This document shows positions 7,309 through 15,998 of a DNA stretch of 46,180 bases, piece after piece. Numbering within the stretch: position 1 is the first letter of the stretch; each line of letters opens with the position of its first letter. Origin of the DNA: Colimorpha_A sp045540115 (GTDB lineage Bacteria > Bacillota > Clostridia > Oscillospirales > CAG-272); the NCBI GenBank assembly GCA_045540115.1, contig JAZQGR010000107.1:1-46180 (forward strand), read 5' to 3'. Both the position numbers and the translations under genes were made by a program. The notes below the pieces were generated by a model. The model had not been told where the DNA came from. It ran no database searches and worked only from the letters and a program-made list of their open reading frames with translations.

Positions 7309-8685
7309 TTAAAAATTATCAATAATGCCGTAATCGGCGTATTCGAATATTTTTGCGTCCTTATCGGGATTTATGGCGATAACTGTACCTGATCTCTGCA
7401 TACCGGAAATATGCTGTACCGCTCCCGAAATGCCGATCGCAATATAAACGGGCGGGCTTACCGTCTTTCCCGTAAGTCCAACCTGAGCCTCGTATGGGAA
7501 ATAGCCGTTGTCAACAAGCAATCTCGTTGCACAAAGCTCGGCTCCGAGCTCGTCTGCAAATGCCTTGACCTCGTCGATCTTATCCTTCACGCCAAAGCCT
7601 GCGGCAACGACAACGTCCGATTGACCTGCAGACTCTGTCCTGACCGTCGCCATAGCAGGTCTGCTCAGACTCTTAATCTTTGCAATAATGCTTCCCGAAA
7701 GCGCGGGACGGTACATTATAAGCTCACCGCCCTCGCATTCAAGTGCAGTACAGTCGGCACAAAGACCGAGGTTCAATTCAGCCGCAACGAGCGACGACAG
7801 CCGCTTCGATTTTGAATCGCTGCCCCATATCACCGCCGAAGGATCAAGCTCCTTGATCCTTCGCGCAATATCCGAGGCATCGGTAAGCGGTATTTCCGTC
7901 ACGTTATCGGAAACGCTATCGGCAAAGCTACGCCCCGCCTCTCCGACAATGCAAATATCGGAAAGCCTTTCCCCGCTCTTTTGCGACAGAGTCACGTGGC
8001 AGGCTTTATTATTTTTGAGCGCCCCGGCAATAACGCCCGACAGCTCGTCTCTTGTTATAAATTTACATTTGCGCTTTCCCGACTGATTTTCGAAGGTCTT
8101 GATGACCCGCGTCGGCGAGCCGCCAAGCCCGCATCTTTTTAAGTCGGCTCCGATATCCTCGGCGCTCCATATTTCAATCTCGCCGAGCTTTGAGCGCAAT
8201 CTCGGAAGCCGAAGGGTATTTATTCGTTCAACCGTAAGAAGCGTCGGCAGAGACGCCTCCGCTTCTCCTTCGGAGCGCGTCTGACAAATTATTCTACCGT
8301 TTTCAAGCTTATCGATATTCATAACGTTGGTTATCAGCGTTAATCCCGCAAGCTCCGAAAGCATCGGCCCCGTCTGCGCGGTATCTCCTATCAGCGCCTG
8401 ACGACCGCAAAGCACAAGCTCGGGCGATAGCCTCTTTATTGCCATCGAGAGCGCATAAGCGGTCGCAAGAGTATCGGCTCCCGCGAATGCCTTATCGCTC
8501 AGAAGCACAGCCTTAACCGCTCCGAGACGTGTAAGCTTGGTCAGAAGCTCCTTCGTGTTCATCGGTCCCATGGAAAGCAGAATAACCTCGGCTCCTTCGA
8601 TCCTCAGAGCCGCTTCATAGGCGCAGGCGTCGAACGGACTTATCTCTCCGTCGAGCCCCTGCCTTATGCAAACCACTACCCTCAT
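7309..8685 (-). CDS. Fused electron-transfer flavoprotein, EtfB-EtfA in one chain
   Basis: A 458-residue protein. Residues 1 to about 195 are EtfB: the family motif is at 94-107 (GRQALIGDTAQTGP). Residues about 205-458 are EtfA: RPAMATVR, then R-L-L-V-D-N-G and QVGLTGKTVSPP, then AIGISGAVQHISGM and the end FEYADYGIIDN, which are the FAD-binding motifs. ETF is normally two polypeptides; here the order is beta then alpha with no stop between. It would accept electrons from the flavoprotein dehydrogenase of the same operon. Overlaps the FGGY kinase gene by 4 bp (ATGA). The EtfA N-terminal domain appears shortened. Confidence 0.85.
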   Translation of the reverse strand: MRVVVCIRQGLDGEISPFDACAYEAALRIEGAEVILLSMGPMNTKELLTKLTRLGAVKAVLLSDKAFAGADTLATAYALSMAIKRLSPELVLCGRQALIGDTAQTGPMLSELAGLTLITNVMNIDKLENGRIICQTRSEGEAEASLPTLLTVERINTLRLPRLRSKLGEIEIWSAEDIGADLKRCGLGGSPTRVIKTFENQSGKRKCKFITRDELSGVIAGALKNNKACHVTLSQKSGERLSDICIVGEAGRSFADSVSDNVTEIPLTDASDIARRIKELDPSAVIWGSDSKSKRLSSLVAAELNLGLCADCTALECEGGELIMYRPALSGSIIAKIKSLSRPAMATVRTESAGQSDVVVAAGFGVKDKIDEVKAFADELGAELCATRLLVDNGYFPYEAQVGLTGKTVSPPVYIAIGISGAVQHISGMQRSGTVIAINPDKDAKIFEYADYGIIDNF

Positions 8686-10160
8686 ATATCAAAATCCTCG
8701 TGATATATATCCGAAAGGGCTTCGGTCAGCTTTTTGTATTTTTTGAAAAGCTTCAGGTACTTTTCGTGGTTTTCCATATTCGGATATGTTATATCCTTCA
8801 CCTTGACACATATTTTCGCGGCTGTCTTTGCATCGGGGAAAATACCGACGGCTTTACCCGCAAGCATCGCCGACCCGAGAGAGGAATCGGAGCTTTCGGT
8901 ACGCGTCAGCGAGATGCCGAGAACGTCGGCGGACATCTGCGTCCAGAGGTCTCCCTTCGTTCCGCCACCGATAACGGTTGCCGAAGCCTTGTGCGGCACG
9001 CCAAGAGAATCAATATACTTCTTGCTGTCAAGCAGAGACAGACAAACTCCTTCAAGGATCGCGCGAGTGAAATGAGCCTTACCGTGCGTTGCGCGGATTC
9101 CTGTAAAGCTTCCGCTCAGCATCGGATCGGCGTATGGCGTCAGCTCGCCGTTCAGATACGGGTGAAAAACGAGCCCCTCGCATCCAATCGATATTTCGGA
9201 AGCTCCCCTGTCGAGCTCCTTATAATCGCCGCCGAAGGTATCACGGTACCATCTGTATGAAGCAGCGGCGGATTTCGTCGCCGTTCCGGGATACCATAGA
9301 CCATCTACAACGTGGGAATAGTTGATTATATGCCTGTCGGGATATGGTGTATCGGTTATGACACAGATCCTGCCCGCAGTTGCGAGCTTAACCGTCATAT
9401 CGCCTTTTTCGACGGCACCCGAAGCAAAGACCTCCATTGCGGTATCAGTCGTTCCGCAGATAACAGGGGTACCGGCGGCAAGCCCCGTAAGAGCAGAAGC
9501 TTTTTCAGTTACCGAGCCGACGATATCGTCGGGAGCAACGATCGGCGGAAGCATCGATATATCGATCCCGCAAAGATCACAAAGCTCCTTATCCCATTTC
9601 TTTTCTTCAAGGTTAAAAAGCATACTGCCCTCAGCCTCGATATAATCCGTGCAGTAGACATCTGTAAGGAAAAACCTGATATAATCCTTTTCGAAGAAGA
9701 TGCGCTTCATATTTGCAAATACGTCGGCGCGGTTCTTCTTCAACCATATAAGCTGCGGCAGAGTCCAGATCGTATCTGGCTTGTGATACGTCTTTTTGAA
9801 AATCTCATCGCCGTGCTCTTCCCTTAACGACTGTGCCTCGGCGCGGCTTCTTGAATCCGTCCAATGAATAGCATTATAAAGTGGCTTATAGTCACCGTCA
9901 CAGGGGAGGAAGGTATGAGTTGCCGAGTCGATTGCAACAGCCGCAATACTTTCGGGGAGCACTCCGCTTTTTTCGATCATCGCCCTTGTATTGCGGCAAA
10001 GCGCGTCGATCCAATCGGAGCTGTCCTGCTCGCAGGACAGCGGCTCAGGATGGAGAGTAGGATATTCAACGGTATTTTCACATACGATGCTTCCGTCCTC
10101 GCAAAGCAGAGTCGCCTTTGATGCACCGCCTCCAAAATCTATACCCAACAAATACTTCAT
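8682..10160 (-). CDS. FGGY-family carbohydrate kinase (xylulokinase-like)
   Basis: A 492-residue ATP-dependent sugar kinase of typical FGGY length. Signatures: N-terminal phosphate-binding strand LLGIDFGGGASKATLL, the substrate-facing AIHWTDSRS, the second domain ICGTTDTAMEVFASGAV, and the C-terminal ATVIGGGTKGDLWTQMSADV followed by SSLGSAMLAG. Closest in look to xylulokinase; it probably phosphorylates the ketose made by the neighbouring isomerase. Sits between the small unknown protein (14-bp gap) and the Etf fusion (4-bp overlap). The exact sugar cannot be read from the sequence. Confidence 0.88.
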   Translation of the reverse strand: MKYLLGIDFGGGASKATLLCEDGSIVCENTVEYPTLHPEPLSCEQDSSDWIDALCRNTRAMIEKSGVLPESIAAVAIDSATHTFLPCDGDYKPLYNAIHWTDSRSRAEAQSLREEHGDEIFKKTYHKPDTIWTLPQLIWLKKNRADVFANMKRIFFEKDYIRFFLTDVYCTDYIEAEGSMLFNLEEKKWDKELCDLCGIDISMLPPIVAPDDIVGSVTEKASALTGLAAGTPVICGTTDTAMEVFASGAVEKGDMTVKLATAGRICVITDTPYPDRHIINYSHVVDGLWYPGTATKSAAASYRWYRDTFGGDYKELDRGASEISIGCEGLVFHPYLNGELTPYADPMLSGSFTGIRATHGKAHFTRAILEGVCLSLLDSKKYIDSLGVPHKASATVIGGGTKGDLWTQMSADVLGISLTRTESSDSSLGSAMLAGKAVGIFPDAKTAAKICVKVKDITYPNMENHEKYLKLFKKYKKLTEALSDIYHEDFDI

Positions 10161-10174
10161 ATTGGTCTCCCAAA

Positions 10175-10825
10175 TCAGTAGTTTATCTTATAATTCGTTC
10201 CGTAAATGCCCGGAACAACACCTCTTTCGATAAGCGTGTCATTGCTTTCGTGCGCGATTATCCACTTGTTATTGCGGAAAAGCATCTTGTCGGTCACTTC
10301 CTCGGTCAAGGGAGTGTTCGTTCCCTTGAGAAGTCCGACGATGCATCCGAAGCCGTTCTCATTTACCTCGCAGGGGCAAAAATGAAGAGTCGTCGCATAC
10401 ACCTCGAGCACGGTGCCCTCAGGCACGAAAAACGCCTTCATTTTCGAGGAATCGATCCTTCCGTCTTTGATATCACATCTTCTTCCGAGAATGAGCACAA
10501 GCGGCTCTACCGCAACGTTAAATTCGGAACAGGTATGCCATTCGGTCGCGTTGAGGTAATTGCTGTGACCGTAGGTGTAGCCTATCTGCGTATCAAGCTT
10601 TCCGAAAATTCGCTCTCGGACGGTCTCAAAAATATCAAGCTTCTCAAATTCCGGGACAGAGGGAATATATGCCGATCCCTCAGTCGGCTTTTCTATCTTC
10701 TTCGCTTCCGCGATCAAGTCATCGGCATCGATATCGGTAATAATTCTTCCAAACTCGGAAAAGCTTTCGGAATCAACGCCGTAAAACTCGATATCGGGAT
10801 TAAGCTCCTTCAGTTTCTTCAGCAT
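10175..10825 (-). CDS. Small cupin-like protein, possibly DUF4867 family
   Basis: A 216-residue protein next to the IolB-like gene (1-bp gap). It resembles, from memory, the DUF4867 proteins found in sugar-utilisation clusters of Clostridia. Visible features: conserved region GYTYGHSNYLNATEWHTCSE and MKAFFVPEGTVLEVYATTLHFCPC, which look like two cupin-type metal-binding strands (histidine and acidic residues followed by a P-x-G turn and a further histidine). A role as a sugar-acid isomerase or sugar-binding auxiliary enzyme is inferred from context only. Its conserved position next to iolB-like DNA suggests both act on the same intermediate. Start weakly supported (GGATAAAG). Confidence 0.7.
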   Translation of the reverse strand: MLKKLKELNPDIEFYGVDSESFSEFGRIITDIDADDLIAEAKKIEKPTEGSAYIPSVPEFEKLDIFETVRERIFGKLDTQIGYTYGHSNYLNATEWHTCSEFNVAVEPLVLILGRRCDIKDGRIDSSKMKAFFVPEGTVLEVYATTLHFCPCEVNENGFGCIVGLLKGTNTPLTEEVTDKMLFRNNKWIIAHESNDTLIERGVVPGIYGTNYKINY

Positions 10826-10826
10826 A

Positions 10827-11615
10827 TTACTTTATCCAATCGTGTTCAGGATCGTTTGAACGGTTAAAGCCCTGATAATCGCCTGCCATGAGCCAAAGGA
10901 AATAGGTCTGATAACCGGGGGTTGAAACGGTCGTATGGAAGCCCTTCGGGAACTCAACGAGCTCGTCGTTCTTCACGCGGTATGCCTCGTCGATCTCTCC
11001 GTCGGAGGTGTAAAGACACTGAACTGCGAAGCCCTGCTTGGGATCGAAAAGGAAGTAGTATATCTCCTCGGCGATGCATTCGGTCGGCATATTGTCCTCA
11101 TCGTGCTTATGAGGCGGGAAGCCTGCCCAGTTGCCTTCGGTACAATATGCTTCACCGATGGTAAGAACCTTGGCGTTCGAATTGCCGTCGATGATAAAGC
11201 TCGTCTCTCTTTCAAAGGGCTGACGTCCGAGAAGCTTAAGAACAACGTGATCCTCACGAAGCACCTGCGGCTCGGTTTTTTCATCAACGGGAGTAGCACA
11301 GACCGCGATCTTGATATGGTCAAGCGCGATTATCTCGCACTTCTCTTCTCTCGGCATATAGAAGCTTTCAGCGCGTCTGTTTTCAAATACGCTCATTCTG
11401 TTTCCTATATTCTCCCACTTGCCGCCGTCATAAACGACGTCGCAGTGTCCTTCGAGCATTATAAACGCGGTCTCCTTATCCTTTGTGTCAAAGGTAAGCT
11501 TATCTCCCTTACTGAGCTCGATAATACCAAACTCAAGCTTTTTAAGGGAGCATTTTCCTATCTCGCAGATAGGAGTGTATCCGTTTTTGCTTTCATAGGT
11601 CTTCTTATAATTCAT
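10827..11615 (-). CDS. iolB: 5-deoxy-glucuronate isomerase-like protein (IolB/KduI family)
   Basis: A 262-residue double-cupin protein. The C-terminal half carries the IolB signature GFPPHKHDEDNMPTECIAEE (H169, H171 and E183/E184), followed by YYFLFDPKQGFAVQ, FPKGFHTTVSTPGY (H227) and WLMAGDYQGF. IolB converts 5-deoxy-glucuronate to 2-deoxy-5-keto-gluconate in inositol breakdown. Its neighbours, a PfkB kinase (11-bp overlap) and a class II aldolase, correspond to the IolC and IolJ steps that follow. No IolE, IolD or IolG is in the operon, so the deoxyglucuronate-like substrate may arise by another route. Family assignment is firm; substrate is not. Confidence 0.85.
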   Translation of the reverse strand: MNYKKTYESKNGYTPICEIGKCSLKKLEFGIIELSKGDKLTFDTKDKETAFIMLEGHCDVVYDGGKWENIGNRMSVFENRRAESFYMPREEKCEIIALDHIKIAVCATPVDEKTEPQVLREDHVVLKLLGRQPFERETSFIIDGNSNAKVLTIGEAYCTEGNWAGFPPHKHDEDNMPTECIAEEIYYFLFDPKQGFAVQCLYTSDGEIDEAYRVKNDELVEFPKGFHTTVSTPGYQTYFLWLMAGDYQGFNRSNDPEHDWIK

Positions 11616-12516
11616 AACCGTTCTCCTTCATATATTTTTTCAGGCTGTCAAAATCGGGGACGCTTTCCCGCGCTCCGACGCCCATGCATTTCATAGCGGA
11701 CGTCGCACTTGAAAAATGACAGCATTTTAGGTAGTCAAAGCCCCTGACAATGCCTGCGGCAAAGGCTCCGTGGAACACATCGCCCGAGCCGTTTGAGTCT
11801 ACGACCACGGCAGGATATATCGGATATTCGAGATAATCCTTGCCGTCAAACATTATTCCGCCGCGCTTTCCCTGAGTCACGATAACGACCTCGGGAGAAT
11901 ATGTCTGATAAAGCCATTTCGCGGCGTCGCGGGCATTGTCACAGCCGCTGTGACCGATGGCAAACTCCTCCGACGGGATCATCACGTCGGTAAGCGCAAG
12001 GAGGCGGTCAACGTTCGGATAAAGACCTCCGCAATCGTATAGAACCTTAGTTCCGCTTTCACGCGCGAGCCTTGCCGCCTCAACTGCGGCATCAAGCTCG
12101 TTTCCGTCTACCATCAGAACCTTCGCTTCTCTGACGGCGCTTTTCTGAGCGTCGTTCAAAACAAGCGGAGGCAGATTCCCCTTGTCAAACACACAGGTGC
12201 GCGTAGCGGTATCGGCGCAGAGCCACAGTACCGACGCGAACGAGCGATAGCCCTCCTTCACGTCAATAAACAAGGTATCAACGCCATATTTTTCAAAATC
12301 GCCCTTAAGATAGATTCCACCGTTATCATCGGAAAGAACACCGATATACGACGCTTCCGCTCCGAGCTTCGACGCAGCGACAAGGCCCGTTGCACACGGA
12401 CCTCCGCCCGCGACCTTTGAAGCGGTCGCTCTCATTTTGGTATCTTCCTTCGGATAGCTCGGAATCTCATAAAGTGTGTCGAACACACACGCGCCAATTC
12501 CTACAATATCAGCCAT
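11605..12516 (-). CDS. PfkB-family carbohydrate kinase (IolC-like position)
   Basis: A 303-residue ribokinase-family enzyme. N-terminal signature KVAGGGPCATGLVAASKLGA, the C-terminal signature around VVDSNGSGDVFHGAFAAG with catalytic D246 in the GSGD anion hole, and the middle VIVTQGKRGG segment are intact. It phosphorylates a sugar or keto-acid with ATP. In the gene order aldolase, kinase, IolB it would take the IolC role (5-dehydro-2-deoxygluconate phosphorylation), but other sugar-acid kinases of this family have the same motifs. Gap of 3 bp to the aldolase and 11-bp overlap with iolB indicate one transcript with coupled translation. Confidence 0.85.
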   Translation of the reverse strand: MADIVGIGACVFDTLYEIPSYPKEDTKMRATASKVAGGGPCATGLVAASKLGAEASYIGVLSDDNGGIYLKGDFEKYGVDTLFIDVKEGYRSFASVLWLCADTATRTCVFDKGNLPPLVLNDAQKSAVREAKVLMVDGNELDAAVEAARLARESGTKVLYDCGGLYPNVDRLLALTDVMIPSEEFAIGHSGCDNARDAAKWLYQTYSPEVVIVTQGKRGGIMFDGKDYLEYPIYPAVVVDSNGSGDVFHGAFAAGIVRGFDYLKCCHFSSATSAMKCMGVGARESVPDFDSLKKYMKENGYEL

Positions 12517-12519
12517 ATT

Positions 12520-13359
12520 TTATGCCTTTCCGTCGGCTCCGACGAGCAGGATTCTTGTAATGCAGAACGCCTTTACCGCCTCGATCGGCTTCTTCATGAA
12601 GCTATCGATCGCAACGGGACGGTCGCTCTTCTGAAGCTCGTCAAGGCAGGTATCGAGAAACGCGTAGCAGATATCGGTTGCAAAATTCATCTTGCGGATT
12701 CCCGCCGCAACTGCGCGGCGTATTTCCTCATCGGGAACGCCAGAACCGCCGTGAAGCACTAGAGCGATATTGTTCGTCGCCTCGCGGATCGCCTTGATGC
12801 GCTCGATATCGAGCTTGGGGGGCTTCTTATATCTTCCGTGTGCGGTTCCGACCGCAACGGCAAGACAAGCTACGCCTGTTTCCTCGACGAATCTCTTCGC
12901 GTCCTCGGGTGTCGTGAACTCGTCCATATCCTCGTCCTTTGTCGTTCCGACGTGTCCCAGCTCTCCCTCGACCTGAACGTCAAGATACTTGCAGGTCTCA
13001 ACAACGCGGCGCGTGAGCGAAATATTTTCCTCAAACGGCAGAGTCGAGCCGTCGAGCATTATTCCCGTCGCGCCGTAACGGAGCGAACGCGTCGTTTCAA
13101 GCTCGGAGGGACCGTGGTCAAGATGGAAGCAGACGGGAACCGTCGCGCGCTTGGCTGCAGCAAGGATAACGGGAGAGAGATAATATCCCGTATCCTCCTT
13201 CATAAGTCTGGGATAAACCTGCAGGATAACGGGGGCTCTCATCTCCTCCGCGGCGTAAATTGCGCCCATGCAGGACTCCATATTGTAAACGTTAAATGCG
13301 GGAACGCAAAAGCCCTTTTCCTCGGCAATAGTGAGGACGGTCTTAAGATTAACTAACAT
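12520..13359 (-). CDS. Class II fructose-bisphosphate aldolase family (IolJ/tagatose type)
   Basis: A 279-residue zinc aldolase. PVCFHLDHGPS holds catalytic D81 and zinc ligand H82; EGELGHVG, H174 in GTAHGRY and H203 in LHGGSGVPDE supply the remaining zinc and phosphate-site residues. Family members split ketose bisphosphates (FBP, tagatose-BP) or 6-phospho-5-dehydro-2-deoxygluconate into dihydroxyacetone phosphate plus an aldehyde. Next to a PfkB kinase and IolB-like isomerase, the IolJ reaction (DHAP plus malonate semialdehyde) is the natural guess. The C-terminus is a little short compared with FbaA, as usual for the GatY/IolJ branch. Gap of 2 bp to the Fe-S gene. Confidence 0.88.
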   Translation of the reverse strand: MLVNLKTVLTIAEEKGFCVPAFNVYNMESCMGAIYAAEEMRAPVILQVYPRLMKEDTGYYLSPVILAAAKRATVPVCFHLDHGPSELETTRSLRYGATGIMLDGSTLPFEENISLTRRVVETCKYLDVQVEGELGHVGTTKDEDMDEFTTPEDAKRFVEETGVACLAVAVGTAHGRYKKPPKLDIERIKAIREATNNIALVLHGGSGVPDEEIRRAVAAGIRKMNFATDICYAFLDTCLDELQKSDRPVAIDSFMKKPIEAVKAFCITRILLVGADGKA

Positions 13360-13361
13360 TT

Positions 13362-14450
13362 TTATTCTCCCAAGATCAGGTCTTCGATAGAAAGGATAGC
13401 GACGCCGTTAGATTCGGCGTTCTTGAGTGCTGCGTATTCCGAAACGCTCGCGGTAACGATCGCGCTCTCGCCGATGCTTGTGGCATTGAATATTCTTCTT
13501 TCGGCAACTAGCTTGATAACCTCGGGCAGATACTGAGCCATAAGGATATTTCCCGCCCAGACGGTCTCGCCTCTGTTAAGATGGAACTCGTGAAGCTCGG
13601 CAAACGCCGAAATTACCTCTCTTGCCTCCTCCGTCTCGCCAAGGTCGCGCGAGAGCTGGAAGGGATCCTGATAAACGACGGTCAACTCCTTATTTTCGGG
13701 AACAAGAGCTCCGCTCTTAAGAAGCTCGGAAAGATAAGAAGTATATGTAACAGCCTTACAGCTGAGCTCGATACCGTATCCGCCGTAGGTCTGCTTGACG
13801 GTCTTTGCATCGGCAGGATCGTAAAGGATCACCGTCTTATAGCCGTTCATTACCTTAGAGGCGTTCTGCATGACCTCCTTGGTCTCTTCTGCCGCGCCGA
13901 TAAGGAAATCAAGCTGACCGCCCGATGCGGGTTCATCCTCAAGAACCGTGAAGCTGACGCCCGCCTTCTCAAGAACCTTTATCGCCTTATATCCCTGCTC
14001 GCAAGCCATATATCTTGCATCAGCTCCGAGGAAAAGGAGCGTATCAGTCGGCTCGCTGTGTGCTGAAACAGCGGAGGAAAGCTTTTCGCAAAGTGCGGTT
14101 TTTCCATAAGCATTGCCCTTTTCAAGGCAGTTATCAATAAATGTGTTTATGTATGCGGGGAGCTTATCCTCCATTGCCGCCTGGAGTCTTACCTCCTTGG
14201 TGAACATAACGGGATCCCAACCGGTCACACAGTCGTGAACGCAAGCGCCGCAACCAGCGCACTCGTAAATATTATCCATAATTTCGGAAAGGTCGATCGA
14301 TTCTCTGTTTACAAGAGAAATACCGAGAGCGCGTCCGCGTGGCGTGCTTCTCTCGTGACCCGTTGCATTTCCAATCGGGCAAATATGGTGGCACATCCAG
14401 CAAAAACGGCAGGAGTCAACGTGCTGTTTAGCTTTTTCAGACATTATCAT
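13362..14450 (-). CDS. Fe-S oxidoreductase subunit (GlcF/HdrD-like)
   Basis: A 362-residue protein. Two 4Fe-4S ferredoxin motifs lie at the N-terminus: C14, C17, C20, C24 and C64, C67, C70, C74. The remainder resembles the GlcF/HdrB C-terminal half, but the usual CCG (CCxxG) motifs appear degenerate (GADARYMACEQG, DEPASGGQL). It likely passes electrons between the GlcD-type flavoprotein encoded just upstream and the Etf fusion. Start chosen at ATG 14450, 9 nt after GGGAGG; a second ATG at 14444 is also possible. Position 12 to 18 bp behind the flavoprotein gene supports a complex. Confidence 0.85.
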   Translation of the reverse strand: MIMSEKAKQHVDSCRFCWMCHHICPIGNATGHERSTPRGRALGISLVNRESIDLSEIMDNIYECAGCGACVHDCVTGWDPVMFTKEVRLQAAMEDKLPAYINTFIDNCLEKGNAYGKTALCEKLSSAVSAHSEPTDTLLFLGADARYMACEQGYKAIKVLEKAGVSFTVLEDEPASGGQLDFLIGAAEETKEVMQNASKVMNGYKTVILYDPADAKTVKQTYGGYGIELSCKAVTYTSYLSELLKSGALVPENKELTVVYQDPFQLSRDLGETEEAREVISAFAELHEFHLNRGETVWAGNILMAQYLPEVIKLVAERRIFNATSIGESAIVTASVSEYAALKNAESNGVAILSIEDLILGE

Positions 14451-14468
14451 AATCAATATCCTCCCAAA

Positions 14469-15905
14469 TTAAAGACCGAGCTTGAACGGATTCATAATAC
14501 CGTTCGGGTCAAGCTGCTTCTTGATTCCCTCGAAGACCTGCATTGCGGGGCCGTACTGCTCCTTCATGAGTCGTCCGAGCTTGATGCCGACACCGTGGTG
14601 GTCGTTTACAACGCCACCGTGAGCAAGTGCCGCACGTACGCCACAGCTCCAGATCGCCTGATGGAGGCGAAGCGCCTCAACGGGATCCTGAGGAACGTCC
14701 TTGCCGTCAACGATGAAGCGGTCGTAAAGCATTGCGCCCCATTCGTACCAATGCGAGAAATGCGCGATAAACTTCGCCTGCGGGAAGTTTGTCTCGATCG
14801 CGTTCTTCATCGCCCAATATATCTCCTCGATCTTGTCGTAGGGAGCGATCGTATCCATCGTTCCGAACATCTGAGGAATATCCATCATGTGACCGGGATA
14901 GAAGAAGGTAATCTTCTCCTTCCACCACTTCTCACCGTATTCGCTTCCGAGGTCCTCGGCGCCGTACTTTTTGAAGGTATCGAGAAGGATCTTCTCCTCA
15001 ACGGCAACAAGCTCGGAACAGCCCTCGATAGCAACGTTCATAAACGCACCCTTGCGCTCAACTCCGACGATCTTCTTGATGAGCGAAGCGGTCTCCGCCT
15101 CGTCGTAAAGACGCATAACGGAGGGCTTGAACTTCTGAAGAAGCTCGCGGGATGCCTGAAAAGCGCCGTGCATATCCTGGAAAAGGAATCCGCGGAAGCG
15201 TCTTTCCTCGGGCTGATCGTAAATGCGCATCTGCGCCTTGGTTATGATACCGAGAGTACCCTCGGAACCGATAAAGATCTGGTTAAGGTCGGGACCTGCC
15301 GCGTGCTTGGGAGCAGGAGAGGTCTCGATAATATCGCCGTTTGGGAGAACGACCTCCATCTTAAGCACCATGTCGTCGATCTTGCCGTATTTGGTCGAGC
15401 AAACGCCGATACCTCTGTGTGCAAGGAAGCCGCCAACCGTCGAGCAGGTAAGAGACGAGGGGTAGTGCATCGTAGCCTTTCCGACCTCGTTTGCCGCCCA
15501 CTCGATATGCTTATAGATCGCACCTGTGCCGCACTCTATGTACATTCCCTCGGTATTTACCTCGTAGATCTTGTTCATTCTCTTGGTATCGAGAAGGATA
15601 CCGCCGCAAACGGGAATAGCACCGCCCTGAGTACCGCCGCCCGCGCCCCACGTCGTAACCGGAAGCTTATAGTAATTCGCGATCTTGACGACCTTCGACA
15701 CCTCGGTCGCATCCTTCGGGCAAACGATGAAGTCTGCTTCGGGCATACGGTGTCCTCTGTCTGCCCACATACGGGAAAGCCAGTAATAGTCGACACTGTG
15801 TGTCACCTTATCGATCTGACGGACAGAGCAGTTTTCAACGCCGACAGCGTCCTCAAGCTCTGTAAGGATCATGGAAAACAAAAATTCGTTCATTTGGATC
15901 TGCAT
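14469..15905 (-). CDS. FAD-linked oxidase/dehydrogenase (GlcD/AGPS-type)
   Basis: A 478-residue VAO/PCMH-family flavoprotein. The FAD-binding PCMH part shows VTTWGAGGGTQGG, TVGGFLAHRGIGVCST and IFIGSEGTLGIITKA. The C-terminal part has the catalytic-region NDHHGVGIKLG and the end NPFKLGL, like alkylglycerone-phosphate synthase and D-lactate/glycolate dehydrogenases. It would oxidise a 2-hydroxy acid, polyol or sugar and deliver electrons to FeS and Etf partners. First gene of the nine-gene operon, with GGAGA 7 nt before ATG 15905 and a TTGCGG-17-TACAAT promoter. Substrate unknown. Confidence 0.88.
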   Translation of the reverse strand: MQIQMNEFLFSMILTELEDAVGVENCSVRQIDKVTHSVDYYWLSRMWADRGHRMPEADFIVCPKDATEVSKVVKIANYYKLPVTTWGAGGGTQGGAIPVCGGILLDTKRMNKIYEVNTEGMYIECGTGAIYKHIEWAANEVGKATMHYPSSLTCSTVGGFLAHRGIGVCSTKYGKIDDMVLKMEVVLPNGDIIETSPAPKHAAGPDLNQIFIGSEGTLGIITKAQMRIYDQPEERRFRGFLFQDMHGAFQASRELLQKFKPSVMRLYDEAETASLIKKIVGVERKGAFMNVAIEGCSELVAVEEKILLDTFKKYGAEDLGSEYGEKWWKEKITFFYPGHMMDIPQMFGTMDTIAPYDKIEEIYWAMKNAIETNFPQAKFIAHFSHWYEWGAMLYDRFIVDGKDVPQDPVEALRLHQAIWSCGVRAALAHGGVVNDHHGVGIKLGRLMKEQYGPAMQVFEGIKKQLDPNGIMNPFKLGL

Positions 15906-15942
15906 AACAGAATCTCCTTTTTCACTTTTCTTTTACCCTTTT

Positions 15943-15971
15943 ATTGTATCACAACGCTAAAAAATCCGCAA
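15943..15971 (-). promoter_or_regulatory. Promoter of the nine-gene operon
   Basis: Minus strand: TTGCGG (15966-15971), 17-bp spacer, TACAAT (15943-15948). A 13-bp operator-like site sits just upstream of the -35 box (15981-15993). Confidence 0.65.
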
Positions 15972-15980
15972 CAAGAATCC

Positions 15981-15993
15981 GAAAATAAATTTC
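15981..15993. promoter_or_regulatory. Second RpiR operator-like site
   Basis: GAAAATAAATTTC matches the core of the main palindrome (GAAAATAATTTTC) at 12 of 13 positions and lies exactly 50 bp from it, just upstream of the operon's -35 box. Confidence 0.5.
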
Positions 15994-15998
15994 AAATC

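Noticed and set aside
5897..15905. Standard myo-inositol (iol) operon
   Set aside because: IolG, IolE, IolD and IolA are absent, while Etf, GlcD-type, FGGY and FucI-like genes are present. Only the IolB-IolC-IolJ portion matches.
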